Source: Mesorhizobium loti
GTDB taxonomy: Bacteria; Pseudomonadota; Alphaproteobacteria; Rhizobiales; Rhizobiaceae
Direction of reading: 5' to 3'
Length of the DNA stretch: 64,000 nucleotides
NCBI RefSeq assembly: GCF_013170705.1
Contig: NZ_CP033334.1
Coordinates: forward strand, 2,395,501 to 2,459,500
A model generated the notes under the pieces. That model saw nothing but the letters and a program-made list of their open reading frames with translations. It was not told the DNA's origin and ran no database searches. Below are positions 8,426 through 18,659 of this stretch, in pieces. Made by a program: the position numbers and the translations under genes. The stretch's first letter is position 1. Each line of letters opens with the position of its first letter.

Positions 8426-9424
8426 CTATTGGGCTGCCGGCAAGGTCCGTTTGAGAAAACTGGCGATCAGCCGGACCACGTCTTGCGGGCGCTCGACCTG
8501 AGGGATGTGGTTGACGCCATCGAGAACGGCCAGCTCGGCATGTGGAAACAGCGAAGCGATCTCCTTGCCCTGTGCGAGGGGGGTGGTCGTGTCATCTCGC
8601 CCCCAGATGACGAGAACCGGCGGCGTGAAGGCGCGATAATTCGCCCGATTGGCGGCAAGCGATTTCCGCTCGTCATTGTAGAGGCCGCTGAGCAGCCAGT
8701 GGCCAACGGCATTGGTGGTGCCCTTGACGTTCAAAGGGCGCGTGTAGATCGCAATGCGCTCCGCCGTGACGAGATCGTCATTCTCGATGAACTGGCGCAA
8801 ACCGAACCCGGTCATGAACGGATTGGTGAAGGTCGAGGCGGTCAGGAGCTGGCGCGGCCAGTCCCTGTCGAGCAGGGATGCGAACGGCAAGGCCGGCGCC
8901 TCGGTCTGGCCGAGGCCAAGCGCCGCGTCGAGCAGGATCAGCGCGTCGATACGATCCGGGGCGGAGAAAGCGGCCTCGATCACACCGCCGCCACCATAGG
9001 AGTGGACGCCGACGCTGAAATGGCGAAGGCCGAGCGCATCGGCGAAGCCGAGGACGCGCTTTGCGTGGGCGGCGCGCGAATAGTCCTGGTTGGCAGGTCT
9101 TTCCGAATAGCCGAAGGGCGGCATGTCGACCGCGATAACGCGAAAGCCCTGCTCGCCCAGCGGAGCGGCGATATCGCGGTAGGTTTCGGCCCAGGAGGCC
9201 GTGCCATGGAATAGAAGCAGGGGTGGCCCGTCCTGCGGGCCCCAGACCTGATAGTGCATCTTCAGCCCGTCGACGGTCGCGAACAAGGATCCCGGCGGAG
9301 CGGCCTCCTGGGGTGACCGCGTTTCGCGCAAGGCCGCGGCGCCGCGAAAGCCGATGGGCACGACAACGATCAGCACGACCAGCGTGAGTGCGAGCCAGCC
9401 GACAATCCGGATCAATCGACGCAT
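8426..9424 (-). CDS. Alpha/beta hydrolase, membrane-anchored
   Basis: The 332-residue protein has one N-terminal membrane segment (GWLALTLVVLIVVVPIGF) and an alpha/beta-hydrolase fold. The oxyanion motif FHGTA, the nucleophile elbow VGVHSYGGGG with Ser142, WGRDDTTTP with the acid and GVNHIPQVERP with the catalytic His are all visible. The residue two before the Ser is Val rather than the usual Gly. The substrate is unknown; relatives cleave esters, epoxides or C-C bonds. The start ATG 9424 lacks a strong ribosome site. It may be cotranscribed with the upstream minus-strand genes. Confidence 0.75.
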   Translation of the reverse strand: MRRLIRIVGWLALTLVVLIVVVPIGFRGAAALRETRSPQEAAPPGSLFATVDGLKMHYQVWGPQDGPPLLLFHGTASWAETYRDIAAPLGEQGFRVIAVDMPPFGYSERPANQDYSRAAHAKRVLGFADALGLRHFSVGVHSYGGGGVIEAAFSAPDRIDALILLDAALGLGQTEAPALPFASLLDRDWPRQLLTASTFTNPFMTGFGLRQFIENDDLVTAERIAIYTRPLNVKGTTNAVGHWLLSGLYNDERKSLAANRANYRAFTPPVLVIWGRDDTTTPLAQGKEIASLFPHAELAVLDGVNHIPQVERPQDVVRLIASFLKRTLPAAQ

Positions 9425-9482
9425 GGCTAAAGCGCGTCGCGTTGAAACGGATTCATGCGACGCTCTTTAGGTCTTTGTTTTT

Positions 9483-9530
9483 ATGCATGTCGTTCTCCCA
9501 AAACCGAGGTCACTTTTGGGCGACATGCAT
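9483..9530. repeat. Dispersed imperfect palindrome
   Basis: The arms ATGCATGTCG (9483-9492) and CGACATGCAT (9521-9530) enclose a smaller hairpin CCCAAAA/TTTTGGG. A diverged copy lies at 31632-31678. It sits in the 118-bp gap between two minus-strand genes and could mark the 3' end of the 10673-9543 transcript. Confidence 0.6.
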
Positions 9531-9542
9531 TGGGCTGTCGCC

Positions 9543-10673
9543 TCAGTAGTCGTAGACATGTTCGAGCCTGGCGCCGGCCTTGATCAGTGACGGCAGCACC
9601 AGATGCAGCTTGCGTACGGCAACGACCATGCCGGTGCGGCGTGTCGCGGTGTCGGCCGGCAGCGGATAGCTGAACAGGATGCGCATGCCTTCGGGAACGG
9701 CGATCGAGTCGGTCGAGAGCATCGTGACCATGATCTCGTCATTGCCGCCGATCTCGACGAAGGAGACACCCTTGTCGATCAGCCGCGGGATCATGTCGGT
9801 GAAGACCTGATAGCGCTTGGTGACGAAGATGGTGCCGTCGGCTCCCATGTCTCGTTCCAGCAAGGTGTCGGGCTCGTTGCGGGTGGCTTCGCCGACCGGT
9901 CCCTTGGCCCAGACATGGATGTCGAGGAAAGCCGGGTCGGAGGTGGCGGCGAGCGCCTGCTTTATCAGGCCGGCATAGCCCTGCTTGATGGTGTCGGCGA
10001 GACCGAAGGCGAGCTTGCGCTCGCTTGTGCGGACGGAACTGTCTCCCGGCGCCGGCCGCACGGCAAACAGGCCGGCGCGTTTCTCGCCATAGGGAAACCG
10101 GTACCACGGCACTTGGTCCAGGAAGGCGGCGTATTCGGCCGCCACCTTGGCCTGGTAGATGTCGGCGGCGGTGCGCTTGGCCGATGTTGCCTCGGTGATG
10201 CGGCCGACCGTGTTCTCATAGGCCCATTGCAATATATGCTCGATCGAGTGGCTGGTGCCGATGATGACCAGCATCTGGTGGTTGGCGTAGTTGAACTTGT
10301 AGGGAGAACTGGCGCGGATCACGGTCGCGTAGTCCTGCCAGAAGCGGCCGACATAGGACCAGTAGGGAAAGCCGCTCGGCTGGTCCTTGGCGACGAAGCC
10401 GGCATATTCGCGCGCGGCATAGACGATCGCCCATTCCGGATAGGTGAGGAAGGTCGATTCCTCGGGCCGCTGGTAGCCGGGGATCTCAGCGCGGACCTTG
10501 TCGGCCAGCGCCTTGGGTGGCGCGCCATCGGCAATGCCGGGCAGCGGCGTCTTGTCGAGCGACGGCGTCGTCAGGAAGCCGTAGGCGAGCCCCGCGATCG
10601 GGATCAGGATGACGATGACGATCAGCCAGAGGACCGTCTTGATGAGGCGCTTCAGCCAGCGGAACAGGAGCAT
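9543..10673 (-). CDS. Membrane-anchored protein of unknown function
   Basis: The 376-residue product has one long N-terminal membrane segment (LIKTVLWLIVIVILIPIAG), so the remainder probably faces the periplasm. Conserved-looking blocks are TYPEWAIVYAAREYAGF, FNYANHQMLVIIGTSHSIEH and VFTDMIPRLIDKG. No family name is recognised and no catalytic triad is clear. It follows the 10680-11114 gene by only six bases, so they form an operon. Membrane-proximal function is inferred. Confidence 0.7.
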   Translation of the reverse strand: MLLFRWLKRLIKTVLWLIVIVILIPIAGLAYGFLTTPSLDKTPLPGIADGAPPKALADKVRAEIPGYQRPEESTFLTYPEWAIVYAAREYAGFVAKDQPSGFPYWSYVGRFWQDYATVIRASSPYKFNYANHQMLVIIGTSHSIEHILQWAYENTVGRITEATSAKRTAADIYQAKVAAEYAAFLDQVPWYRFPYGEKRAGLFAVRPAPGDSSVRTSERKLAFGLADTIKQGYAGLIKQALAATSDPAFLDIHVWAKGPVGEATRNEPDTLLERDMGADGTIFVTKRYQVFTDMIPRLIDKGVSFVEIGGNDEIMVTMLSTDSIAVPEGMRILFSYPLPADTATRRTGMVVAVRKLHLVLPSLIKAGARLEHVYDY

Positions 10674-10679
10674 GGCCGG

Positions 10680-11114
10680 TCAGGCCGTGGCGAAGTGGTC
10701 GTGTATGCGCTTCGACAGCCAGAAACCGACATAGACGGCGAAGCCGCCAATGACGATGTGCGGCAGGTTGGCGAAGAAGCGGGCAGGGAATTCGATGTCG
10801 TTGAGGGAGCGGAAGCCGTTGATGAAGATGCCGGCGTCGAGACAGCCGGAACCGGTGATCAGCCCGAGTACGCCGTCGAACAGATAGACCGAGCCGAACA
10901 GCTTGAAATAGAACACCGCCTGGCGATGCGAGATGAAGGCAGCGGCCAGCGCCCAGACGCCCGAGAAGGCGTGCAGCAGGTCATCGTACCATTGCAGTGA
11001 AAACAGGCCGAACAGATTGCCGTTGGCATCGTTGAACGCCGGTATGTAGCCGATGGCGACGACGGCGAAGAACAGGAAGGCATAGCCAACGGCAAGCTTC
11101 TGGATGAGCGTCAT
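10680..11114 (-). CDS. Four-helix integral membrane protein (DUF4383-like)
   Basis: The 144-residue protein has four predicted membrane helices. The pattern LFGLFSLQWYDDLLHAFSG and the final helix NLPHIVIGGFAVYVGFWL resemble DUF4383-type proteins. It starts at ATG 11114 behind a strong GGGGGAGA site and is the first gene of the operon with the 9543-10673 gene. Function is unknown. The conserved His residues in the second and fourth helices could bind a metal or haem, but this is conjecture. Confidence 0.65.
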   Translation of the reverse strand: MTLIQKLAVGYAFLFFAVVAIGYIPAFNDANGNLFGLFSLQWYDDLLHAFSGVWALAAAFISHRQAVFYFKLFGSVYLFDGVLGLITGSGCLDAGIFINGFRSLNDIEFPARFFANLPHIVIGGFAVYVGFWLSKRIHDHFATA

Positions 11115-11859
11115 GAAGTCTCCCCCTTCTACGAGCTCGTTTTCAAACGGACTCTGACGACATCGAACGTTAGCCGATTTTGCCGCCGGTTGCAGCCCCA
11201 GCCGAAAACACCGTAAAAATTGTGGGAAACAGATTTCAAGGACAGTCGGCGCCGGGATTTCTCCCAGCGCCTCCCTGTCAGATCAGGACACGGTCGCGGC
11301 AGCAACTTCCGTAAAGTCGTCGCGCCATGCCGGCCTTGATTTTGACGGTCCTGCCAGCCGCCACCCGAAGGCAGCGTCCGTTCCAGACCACGCCGGTCTT
11401 GGCCCTTGCAGGCCTTGCCCTGCGTGCCATCGAAGGTTTTTGCCGTCCTTCATGGCAGCATCGGTCCGCCGTCGGCGTTGGCACGCTTTCCGCGGCCCCG
11501 TAGGTCTCGGCTACCGTCCCTCAAAACAGGCAAGCCTGCTCTCGCTTCGGGCCGTACGGGCCTCAGGAAATCCGCCTTTCACTTCCGCCTTTCGGCTTGG
11601 CGATCGGTAGCCGCCTGAGATGGGGTTTAACGTACGCCGGGTAAGGGTCTCGGGAAATGGCCACGAGCCTGTGGATAGCGGGATTATCGGGGACCGTTTG
11701 CCGCAAGCCCGGAATTCCGGCGCTGGCTGCCTTAGACAGCCTGCCCGCTTTTCAATGCTCGCAATGACAGCGCCCCTTGCTCCGCCGGCGGGGGCGGGTT
11801 TCAATGCCGGCAAAGGATCGGGCGCCGCCTGCAAGGCGCCTTCCGGGGGAGGATACGCG
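11115..11859. other. Long intergenic region, no convincing gene
   Basis: These 745 bp separate the divergent membrane operon and the lipid kinase. A minus-strand frame at 11278-11484 ends in KTGVVWNGRCLRVAAGRTVK, which looks protein-like. Its N-terminal half does not, and adjacent frames also carry protein-like pieces, so it may be a decayed small gene. The rest has no codon bias or clear hairpin. The long open frame upstream of the kinase is read-through, since the strong ribosome site lies at 11845-11852. Confidence 0.45.
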
Positions 11860-12798
11860 TTGAAGGTCGGGGTGGTTCTCAATCCGATTGCCGGTGGCGG
11901 CTGGCTGAAGCGTCATTGGCCTGACGTTGCCGCCTCGCTGAACAAGCATTTCGGCGATTTCGAACTGCGCGAGACGCAGGCCGAAGGAGATGCCGAACGC
12001 CTGGCGATCGACCTCGCGGCAAGTGGCTTTGACCTGGTGATCGCTGCCGGCGGCGACGGCACGGCAAGCGAGGTGGCCGACGGGTTGCTGCAGGCATTCC
12101 AGGAGAGCGGCAGGACGACTGAACTCGGCCTTCTGCCATGCGGCACCGGGATCGATTTCGCGCGCGGGCTCGGTCTGCCGAAGGCGGTGGACGCGACCCT
12201 GAAGCGGATCGCGGAGGCGAAGGCCAGGGCCATCGATGCCGGCCGCATCTGCTACATCGACGATCATGGGGCGCTGGCGAGCCGCCACTTCATCAACATC
12301 GCCAGCCTGGGTCTGTCAGGCGCTACCGACCGCGCCGTCAATGCCGACAAGCGCAAGGGCAAGATGTCGGCCAAGACGCTGTTCCTGTGGCGCACCGTGG
12401 TCGAGTTCGTCCGCTACCGCTTCCAGGATGTCCGGATCACGGTCGACGACGGCACCCCTGTCGAAGCGCGCGTGGCGCTGGTGGCGGTGGCGAACGGAAA
12501 GTTCTTCGGCGGCGGCATGATGATCGCGCCGGATGCCGAACTGACCGACGGGCAATTCGACATCGTCATCCTGCGCGCGGCGGGCAAGCTGAGGCTGATC
12601 TGGGACCTCCGCCTGCTCTATGGCGGCCGGCATCGCAACCATCCGGCGATCACGATCCTGCGCGGCAAGAAGGTGGTTGTCGAACCGCTGGGTGATGTGG
12701 AAAAGAACGGCGCGTTGGTCGACATAGACGGCGAGTCGCCCGGGCGCATACCGGCGACCTTCGAGATCCTGCCCGGGGCGCTGACGCTCAGATATTGA
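11860..12798 (+). CDS. Diacylglycerol/lipid kinase, YegS-like
   Basis: The 312-residue enzyme phosphorylates a lipid or long-chain base with ATP. The hallmark motifs are VVLNPIAGGG at the N-terminus, AAGGDGTASEV (GGDGT at residues 64-68), LPCGTGIDFARGL and a C-terminal GALVDIDGE. The start is TTG 11860 because GGGGGAGGA lies seven bases upstream and the nucleotide-binding motif begins right after it. Length and layout fit the DAGK catalytic family. Expected to act at the cytoplasmic membrane face. Lipid substrate not assignable. It is convergent with the next operon. Confidence 0.85.
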   Translation: MKVGVVLNPIAGGGWLKRHWPDVAASLNKHFGDFELRETQAEGDAERLAIDLAASGFDLVIAAGGDGTASEVADGLLQAFQESGRTTELGLLPCGTGIDFARGLGLPKAVDATLKRIAEAKARAIDAGRICYIDDHGALASRHFINIASLGLSGATDRAVNADKRKGKMSAKTLFLWRTVVEFVRYRFQDVRITVDDGTPVEARVALVAVANGKFFGGGMMIAPDAELTDGQFDIVILRAAGKLRLIWDLRLLYGGRHRNHPAITILRGKKVVVEPLGDVEKNGALVDIDGESPGRIPATFEILPGALTLRY

Positions 12799-12891
12799 AT
12801 CAAGGCGTTGCCAGATTGATTCAGGTGTTTTCGAAACTGAATCCGGCTACCGATTCAAGCTGATGAAATCGCTTGGTTTTCTGGCTTCGGC

Positions 12892-13809
12892 TCAGATTTC
12901 CAATTTGGCCGGGAAACCGGGCGCGCGCAGGTCGGCACCGACGGCATCCTCAAGCAATTTGACGATCTGGGTCGACCAGGCGCCGCCGCCATAGGCTTCC
13001 TTGCCTTGCTGGAAAATCGCGTTGACGCGGGACGCCAGTTCGAGCGGCACGCCAAAATCCTTGCCCATGCCCAGCGCGAAGCCAAGGTCCTTCAGCGCCA
13101 GGTCCATGGTGAAGCCGATGTCGTAGGAGCCGTTGAGGACGAGCTGGCTTTCGGTCTCGTGGACGAAGCTGTTGCCGGAGGAGGCAACGATGGCGTGATA
13201 GGACTGGGCGAGGTCGAGCCCGCCCTGCCTGGCCAGCATCAGCGCTTCGCCGGCGGCGACGAGATGGATGAAGGCCAGCATGTTGGTGATGACCTTGATC
13301 ACCGCCGCCGAACCGATCGGCCCCATCAGGAAGGACCGCGCGCACATCGCCTCGATCGCCGCGCGATGGCGTTCGTAGAGCGCGGCATCGCCGCCGACCA
13401 GCGCGGTGATTTTTCCGACCGCCGCCAGATGCACGCCGCCGGTAACCGGGCACTCCAGCGTCTCGACGCCCCTGGCCAAGGCGAGGGCGGCAAGCCGCAC
13501 GATCTCGTCGCGGCCATTGGTCGACATCTCGATCCAGGTGCCGCCTGCAGGCAGGCCTTCGAGCAACCCGCCTGGGCCGGCCAGCACCGCTTCGCTGACC
13601 TTTGGCGAGGGCAGGCAAGAGATGGCGTTGCCGGCGCGGGCGGCCGCTTCCGCGGGCCTGCTCGCGGCGGTGGCGCCGAGCGCAACGAGGCGCTCGACCG
13701 CCGCCGGGTCGCGGTCGAAGACCGTGACCGCAAAGCCGTTGCGGACCAAGCTGGCGGCAAGGTTGCCGCCGAGATGGCCGAGGCCAATGAAGGCGTAGCT
13801 TTCGCTCAC
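12892..13809 (-). CDS. NAD(P)-dependent beta-hydroxyacid dehydrogenase (3-hydroxyisobutyrate dehydrogenase family)
   Basis: The 305-residue enzyme carries an N-terminal Rossmann motif FIGLGHLGGNLAASL and the substrate-binding block EMSTNGRDE. It also has CPVTGGVHLAAVGKITALVGGD and the catalytic Lys in AAVIKVITNMLAF. The start is GTG 13809, overlapping the stop of the upstream dehydratase by four bases (GTGA), so translation is coupled. Family members oxidise 3-hydroxyisobutyrate, tartronate semialdehyde or related hydroxyacids. Given the neighbours, a sugar-acid breakdown intermediate is the likely substrate. It is the last gene of the three-gene operon. Confidence 0.85.
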   Translation of the reverse strand: MSESYAFIGLGHLGGNLAASLVRNGFAVTVFDRDPAAVERLVALGATAASRPAEAAARAGNAISCLPSPKVSEAVLAGPGGLLEGLPAGGTWIEMSTNGRDEIVRLAALALARGVETLECPVTGGVHLAAVGKITALVGGDAALYERHRAAIEAMCARSFLMGPIGSAAVIKVITNMLAFIHLVAAGEALMLARQGGLDLAQSYHAIVASSGNSFVHETESQLVLNGSYDIGFTMDLALKDLGFALGMGKDFGVPLELASRVNAIFQQGKEAYGGGAWSTQIVKLLEDAVGADLRAPGFPAKLEI

Positions 13810-15020
13810 GGCATCAGCGGCGTCTGCATCATCTGCAGATGCAGGTCCTTGCCGGTGTACGGATGGGCGTCGCAGACCGCTTCGTTGAGCTCGACGCCCA
13901 GCCCCGGTTCCTTCGACGGGATGACATTGCCGTCCTGCCACTCGATCTTCTTCTTCAGCAACGTGGCGTGGAAGCCGTCCCACTGCTTCAGCGATTCCAG
14001 GATCAGGAAATTGGGCAGCGTCACCGCCAGCTGGATGTTGGCCGCACCCACGATCGGCCCGCAATAACAGTGCGGCGCGATCTGGATGTGGTAGGCCTCG
14101 GCCATGGCGGCGATCTTCTTGGTTTCGAGAATGCCGCCGGAGCGGCCAAGATCCGGCTGCAGGATGGTCGCGGCGCGGTTCTCGATGACGCGGGCGAATT
14201 CGAACTTGGTCGTCAACCGCTCGCCGGTGGCGATCGGGATGGACGTGCCGCGCGCGACCTGCGCCATCACCTCGGGCATGTCGGGCGGCACCGGCTCCTC
14301 GAACCACAGGGGATCATAGGGCTCGATGGCGCGGGCCATGCGCAGCGCGCCGGATGCGGTGAATTGGCCGTGCGTGCCGAAGAGGATGTCGGCGCGGTTT
14401 CCCACCGCTTCGCGGATCGCCTTGATCATGCGGGTGGCGACATCGATGTCGAGCAGGCGCGGCTGGTGGCCGTCGAAGGCGGTGTAGGGACCGGCCGGGT
14501 CGAGCTTGACGGCATTGAACCCCTGCTCGACATATTCGAGCGCGCAGGCGGCCGCCATTTCGGGGTCGTTGTAGACGTTCCTGCCGTCCGGCGCGTCCTC
14601 GGAGTGGACGCTGCCGGTGTGCGGGTAGAGATAGGTGTAGGAGCGCAGCGTCTCGTGCACCTGGCCGCCGAGCAATTTGTAGACCGGCTTGCCGGCCTCC
14701 TTGCCGACGATGTCCCAGCAGGCCATTTCGAGTGCCGAGAAACAACCCATGCCGGTCACGTCGGGACGCTGGGTGAAGCCGGAGGAATAGGCGCGGCGGA
14801 AGAAGTTCTCGATGTCGTGCGGATCGTGGCCGATCAGATAGCGTTCGGCCATGTCCTCGACTAGCCTGGCGGTGACGTGGGCGGAGAAGGTGGCGTTGTA
14901 GGCCTCGCCATAGCCGACCACGCCGCCGTCGGTGGTCAGCTTGACGAAGATGAAATACTTGCCGCCGATGCCGGGCGGGGGGTTGCCGACAACCCAGGTC
15001 TTGACGTCGGTGATCTTCAT
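13806..15020 (-). CDS. Mandelate racemase/enolase-superfamily sugar-acid dehydratase
   Basis: The 404-residue protein has an N-terminal capping domain and a TIM barrel with SALEMACWDIVGKEAGKPVY and KLDPAGPY. The metal ligand regions are DILFGTHGQF, WFEEPVPPDM and ATGERL, and the C-terminal barrel has APHCYCGPIVGAANIQL. These are the features of galactonate/mannonate/gluconate-type dehydratases, which remove water from sugar acids. The exact acid is uncertain. ATG 15020 follows GGAGGACC and overlaps the upstream stop (ATGA). Middle gene of the operon. Confidence 0.85.
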   Translation of the reverse strand: MKITDVKTWVVGNPPPGIGGKYFIFVKLTTDGGVVGYGEAYNATFSAHVTARLVEDMAERYLIGHDPHDIENFFRRAYSSGFTQRPDVTGMGCFSALEMACWDIVGKEAGKPVYKLLGGQVHETLRSYTYLYPHTGSVHSEDAPDGRNVYNDPEMAAACALEYVEQGFNAVKLDPAGPYTAFDGHQPRLLDIDVATRMIKAIREAVGNRADILFGTHGQFTASGALRMARAIEPYDPLWFEEPVPPDMPEVMAQVARGTSIPIATGERLTTKFEFARVIENRAATILQPDLGRSGGILETKKIAAMAEAYHIQIAPHCYCGPIVGAANIQLAVTLPNFLILESLKQWDGFHATLLKKKIEWQDGNVIPSKEPGLGVELNEAVCDAHPYTGKDLHLQMMQTPLMP

Positions 15021-16633
15021 TTTTGGTCCTCCAGAACCAGTTCGGCGCCTTTCCATCCGGTCATGACCGAGGCGGCGTTGGTGTTGCCGGTGATGTTGTC
15101 GGGAAAGATCGAGGCGTCGATGACGCGCAGGCCTTCGAGCCCATGTACCTTGAGGCGCGGATCGACGACGGAGCGAGAGGGATCGGGCCCCATGCGGCAG
15201 GTCGAAACCGGGTGATAGACGGTGCCGGAGCGTTTCCTGAAATCGGTGATCAGGTCGGCGTCCGACTGGACCGACGGGCCGGGCAGGACTTCTTCCCTGA
15301 TGATTTCCGCCATCGCCGGCATCGAGGCGATCTTGCGCACGAACTTCACCGCCGCCAGCATCTCCTCGACATCGGCGTTGGTGGAATAGGCGTTGGCGAC
15401 GATCCTTGGATATTCCAGCGGATTGCTGGAGCGGATCATGATCTCGCCCCGGCTCGACGGACGGCAGTTGGACAGGCCGATGGAGAAGCCCGGCCAGGGG
15501 TCAGGCGTCAGGATCGGCCGCTCGCCGCTCTTCGGGATGACGGTCGAGAACGCCTGGAAATAAAGCTGCATGTTGGGGCGCGTAAATGTCGGGTCGGTGC
15601 GGAAGAAGCCGCCGCCATGGTTCATCGACAGCGACAGCGGCCCGGAACGGGTCAGGATGTACTGCATGCCGACCAGCAGCTTGCCCCACCAGGGGCGCAG
15701 GATCTGGTTTAGTGTCGGCACATTGCCCTTGAAGGTGTAGTTGATGCCGACATGGTCCTGCAGATTGGCGCCGACATTCTCGTTGGCATGGACGACCGGG
15801 ATGCCCAGCCCCTTGAGCAAAGCCGAAGGACCGATGCCGGAGAGTTGCATGAGCTGCGGCGAGTTGATCGAGCCGGCGGAAAGGATGACTTCGCGGCCGG
15901 CGCGTGCCGTTTTCGTCTGACCGTTCCGCAGATATTCGACGCCGACGGCGCGCTTGCCCTCGAACAGGATGCGGCTCGCCAGCGCGTTGGTTTCGACGCG
16001 GAGGTTTGCACGCTTCATGGCCGGGCGCAGGAAGGCGCGGGCGGCGGACATGCGGCGGCCGTTCCTGGTCGATATCTGGTAGGTGCCGACACCTTCCTGG
16101 GCAGCACCATTGAAATCGGGGTTGAGCGGCAGGCCGGCCTGCTGGCCGGCGGCGAGATAGCGCTTGGTCAGCGGGTGGACGGCGTTGGTCGTGTTGCTGA
16201 TATGCAGGGGGCCGCCGGTACCGCGCCATCTGTCGGCGCCCGCCTCATTGTCCTCGAGCGCCTTGAAGACGGGCAGCAAATCGTCATAACCCCAGCCGGG
16301 ATTGCCAGCGGCGCGCCAGTCGTCGAAATCCTCGCGCGCGCCGCGGATCCAGACCATGGCGTTGATCGAGCTCGACCCGCCGAGCAGCTTGCCGCGCGGC
16401 CAATGGTCGACATTGCCGCCGAGGCCGGGATCAGCCTCGGTCTTGTAGTTCCAGTTGACGGCGGGGTCGAAGAAGGTCTTGCCGTAGCCGAGCGGCATCT
16501 GCACGTAGAAACGGCGGTCCGTGCCGCCGGCCTCCAGAACCAGCACCGAGAAACGGCCCGAGGCCGACAGTTTGTCGGCGAGCACCGAGCCGGCCGAGCC
16601 GGAGCCGACGATGATGAAGTCAAAAGTCTGCAT
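15017..16633 (-). CDS. GMC-family FAD oxidoreductase (choline dehydrogenase-like)
   Basis: The 538-residue flavoprotein starts with the FAD dinucleotide fold FIIVGSGSAGSVLADKLS. The GMC signature GGSSSINAMVWIRGA and a second signature GSINSPQLMQLSGIG follow. It ends with YHPVSTCRMG containing the active-site His and NTNAASVMTGWKGAELVL. GMC enzymes oxidise alcohols, sugars or choline. As first gene of the operon with a dehydratase and a hydroxyacid dehydrogenase, it may oxidise a sugar or polyol to the acid. There is no signal peptide, so cytosolic action is likely. The ribosome site at ATG 16633 is weak. Confidence 0.85.
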   Translation of the reverse strand: MQTFDFIIVGSGSAGSVLADKLSASGRFSVLVLEAGGTDRRFYVQMPLGYGKTFFDPAVNWNYKTEADPGLGGNVDHWPRGKLLGGSSSINAMVWIRGAREDFDDWRAAGNPGWGYDDLLPVFKALEDNEAGADRWRGTGGPLHISNTTNAVHPLTKRYLAAGQQAGLPLNPDFNGAAQEGVGTYQISTRNGRRMSAARAFLRPAMKRANLRVETNALASRILFEGKRAVGVEYLRNGQTKTARAGREVILSAGSINSPQLMQLSGIGPSALLKGLGIPVVHANENVGANLQDHVGINYTFKGNVPTLNQILRPWWGKLLVGMQYILTRSGPLSLSMNHGGGFFRTDPTFTRPNMQLYFQAFSTVIPKSGERPILTPDPWPGFSIGLSNCRPSSRGEIMIRSSNPLEYPRIVANAYSTNADVEEMLAAVKFVRKIASMPAMAEIIREEVLPGPSVQSDADLITDFRKRSGTVYHPVSTCRMGPDPSRSVVDPRLKVHGLEGLRVIDASIFPDNITGNTNAASVMTGWKGAELVLEDQK

Positions 16634-16838
16634 GATGGAAATGGGTGGCTCCGGAAAACTGGCCGCAGCCTAGACGCGACGGGTTCGCCGCGTCGCCGCG
16701 CCTTCCGGCATGCGTTGTGAAAAATGCGACCGCGATGCCAGGCCGAGTTGCGGGGAATCCCGACAATCGCGCTTGATATGCATGGGGTCGACAGCTTATG
16801 CGATGGCATCAGCCAATCCGAGGAAGTCGGGAAATCAT

Positions 16839-17780
<942 letters not shown>

Positions 17781-17825
17781 GAGGTGCGCCTTTCAGCCAG
17801 CGCCTGGTCTTACGCCGCGCAGTCG

Positions 17826-17966
17826 ACCCCCACTCCGTCGAGCTTCGCTCGCCACCTCTCCCCCGTTCGACGGGGTAGAGGAGGGAGCGAGCTTGGCCGG
17901 GCTGGCGACTTCCTCTCCCTCCGGAGCAGGGAGAGGTGGCGCTGCGAAGCAGCGACGGAGTGGGGG
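17826..17966. repeat. Intergenic palindromic element with CCCCACTCCGTC ends
   Basis: The outer arms CCCCACTCCGTC and GACGGAGTGGGG are perfect inverted repeats. Inside are a small hairpin GAGCTTCGCTC, a CCACCTCTCCC block and its inverse GGGAGAGGTGG, and a GCTGCGAAGCAGC hairpin. The layout parallels the other RIME-like pairs in the window with different sequence. A fragment of the CCACCTCTC/GAGAGGTGG type is at 48244-48273. Confidence 0.8.
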
Positions 17967-18132
17967 AAGCCCGCTCCAAAGCCCGGAGCCGCTGAAAATC
18001 AGGCACCGCCGGGCGAATGCCAATGTTAGACCATGACCCGTGGGGGCGAGGAAACAGCAGCTGCTGCGCGTTGACCTGTTCCTGCAGCGGCGATACGGGA
18101 TCGATGACCATCACCTCACAAGGATTCTGCCC

Positions 18133-18528
18133 ATGGTGCACTACGCGGAAGGACGGCCGATCGGAGACCTGACGCTGCGCACGCTGGCCATGCCTTCGGA
18201 CGCCAATGCGGCCGGCGACATTTTCGGCGGCTGGGTGATGGCGCAGATGGACCTTGCCTGCGGCATCCGCGCCGCCGAGCGCGCCAGGGGCCGCGTGGTG
18301 ACGGCGGCGGTCAAGGAGATGTCCTTCGCCAAGCCGATGAAGATCGGCGACACGCTGTGCATCTACACCCATGTCGAACGCGTCGGCCGCACCTCGATGA
18401 CGCTGAAGGTCGAGGCCTGGGCGCAGCGCTATCTCTCCGACCTGATGGAAAAGGTGACGCACGCCGATTTCGTCATGGTGGCGCTGGACGGCGAGGGCAA
18501 GCCGAAGGCCGTGCCGGCCGAGAGTTGA
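18133..18528 (+). CDS. Acyl-CoA thioesterase, YciA-like hotdog protein
   Basis: The 131-residue hotdog-fold enzyme contains RTLAMPSDANAAGDIFGGWV, the YciA-type motif with the catalytic Asp. VTAAVKEMSFAKPMKIGDTL and the C-terminal strand region follow. Such enzymes hydrolyse acyl-CoA esters in the cytosol. ATG 18133 with AAGGA upstream is chosen over an upstream in-frame GTG, because the hotdog domain begins immediately after it. It stands alone downstream of the 17826-17966 repeat. Confidence 0.85.
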   Translation: MVHYAEGRPIGDLTLRTLAMPSDANAAGDIFGGWVMAQMDLACGIRAAERARGRVVTAAVKEMSFAKPMKIGDTLCIYTHVERVGRTSMTLKVEAWAQRYLSDLMEKVTHADFVMVALDGEGKPKAVPAES

Positions 18529-18659
18529 TGAAAGCCATTCCCGCAAGCCCCGTTCTCCCAGTCCAGGAGCAATTGTAACATCATCCGCGCGGGCGATGCG
18601 CTCCGCGACATCCAATGGTTGCCTTCACGCCTGATTGTGCCGGCGTTGGAGGGGCGACA

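Noticed and set aside
11278..11484. Minus-strand 68-codon frame ending in a protein-like stretch
   Set aside because: Only the C-terminal half looks protein-like, neighbouring frames look equally plausible, and no ribosome site was seen; at most a decayed gene.
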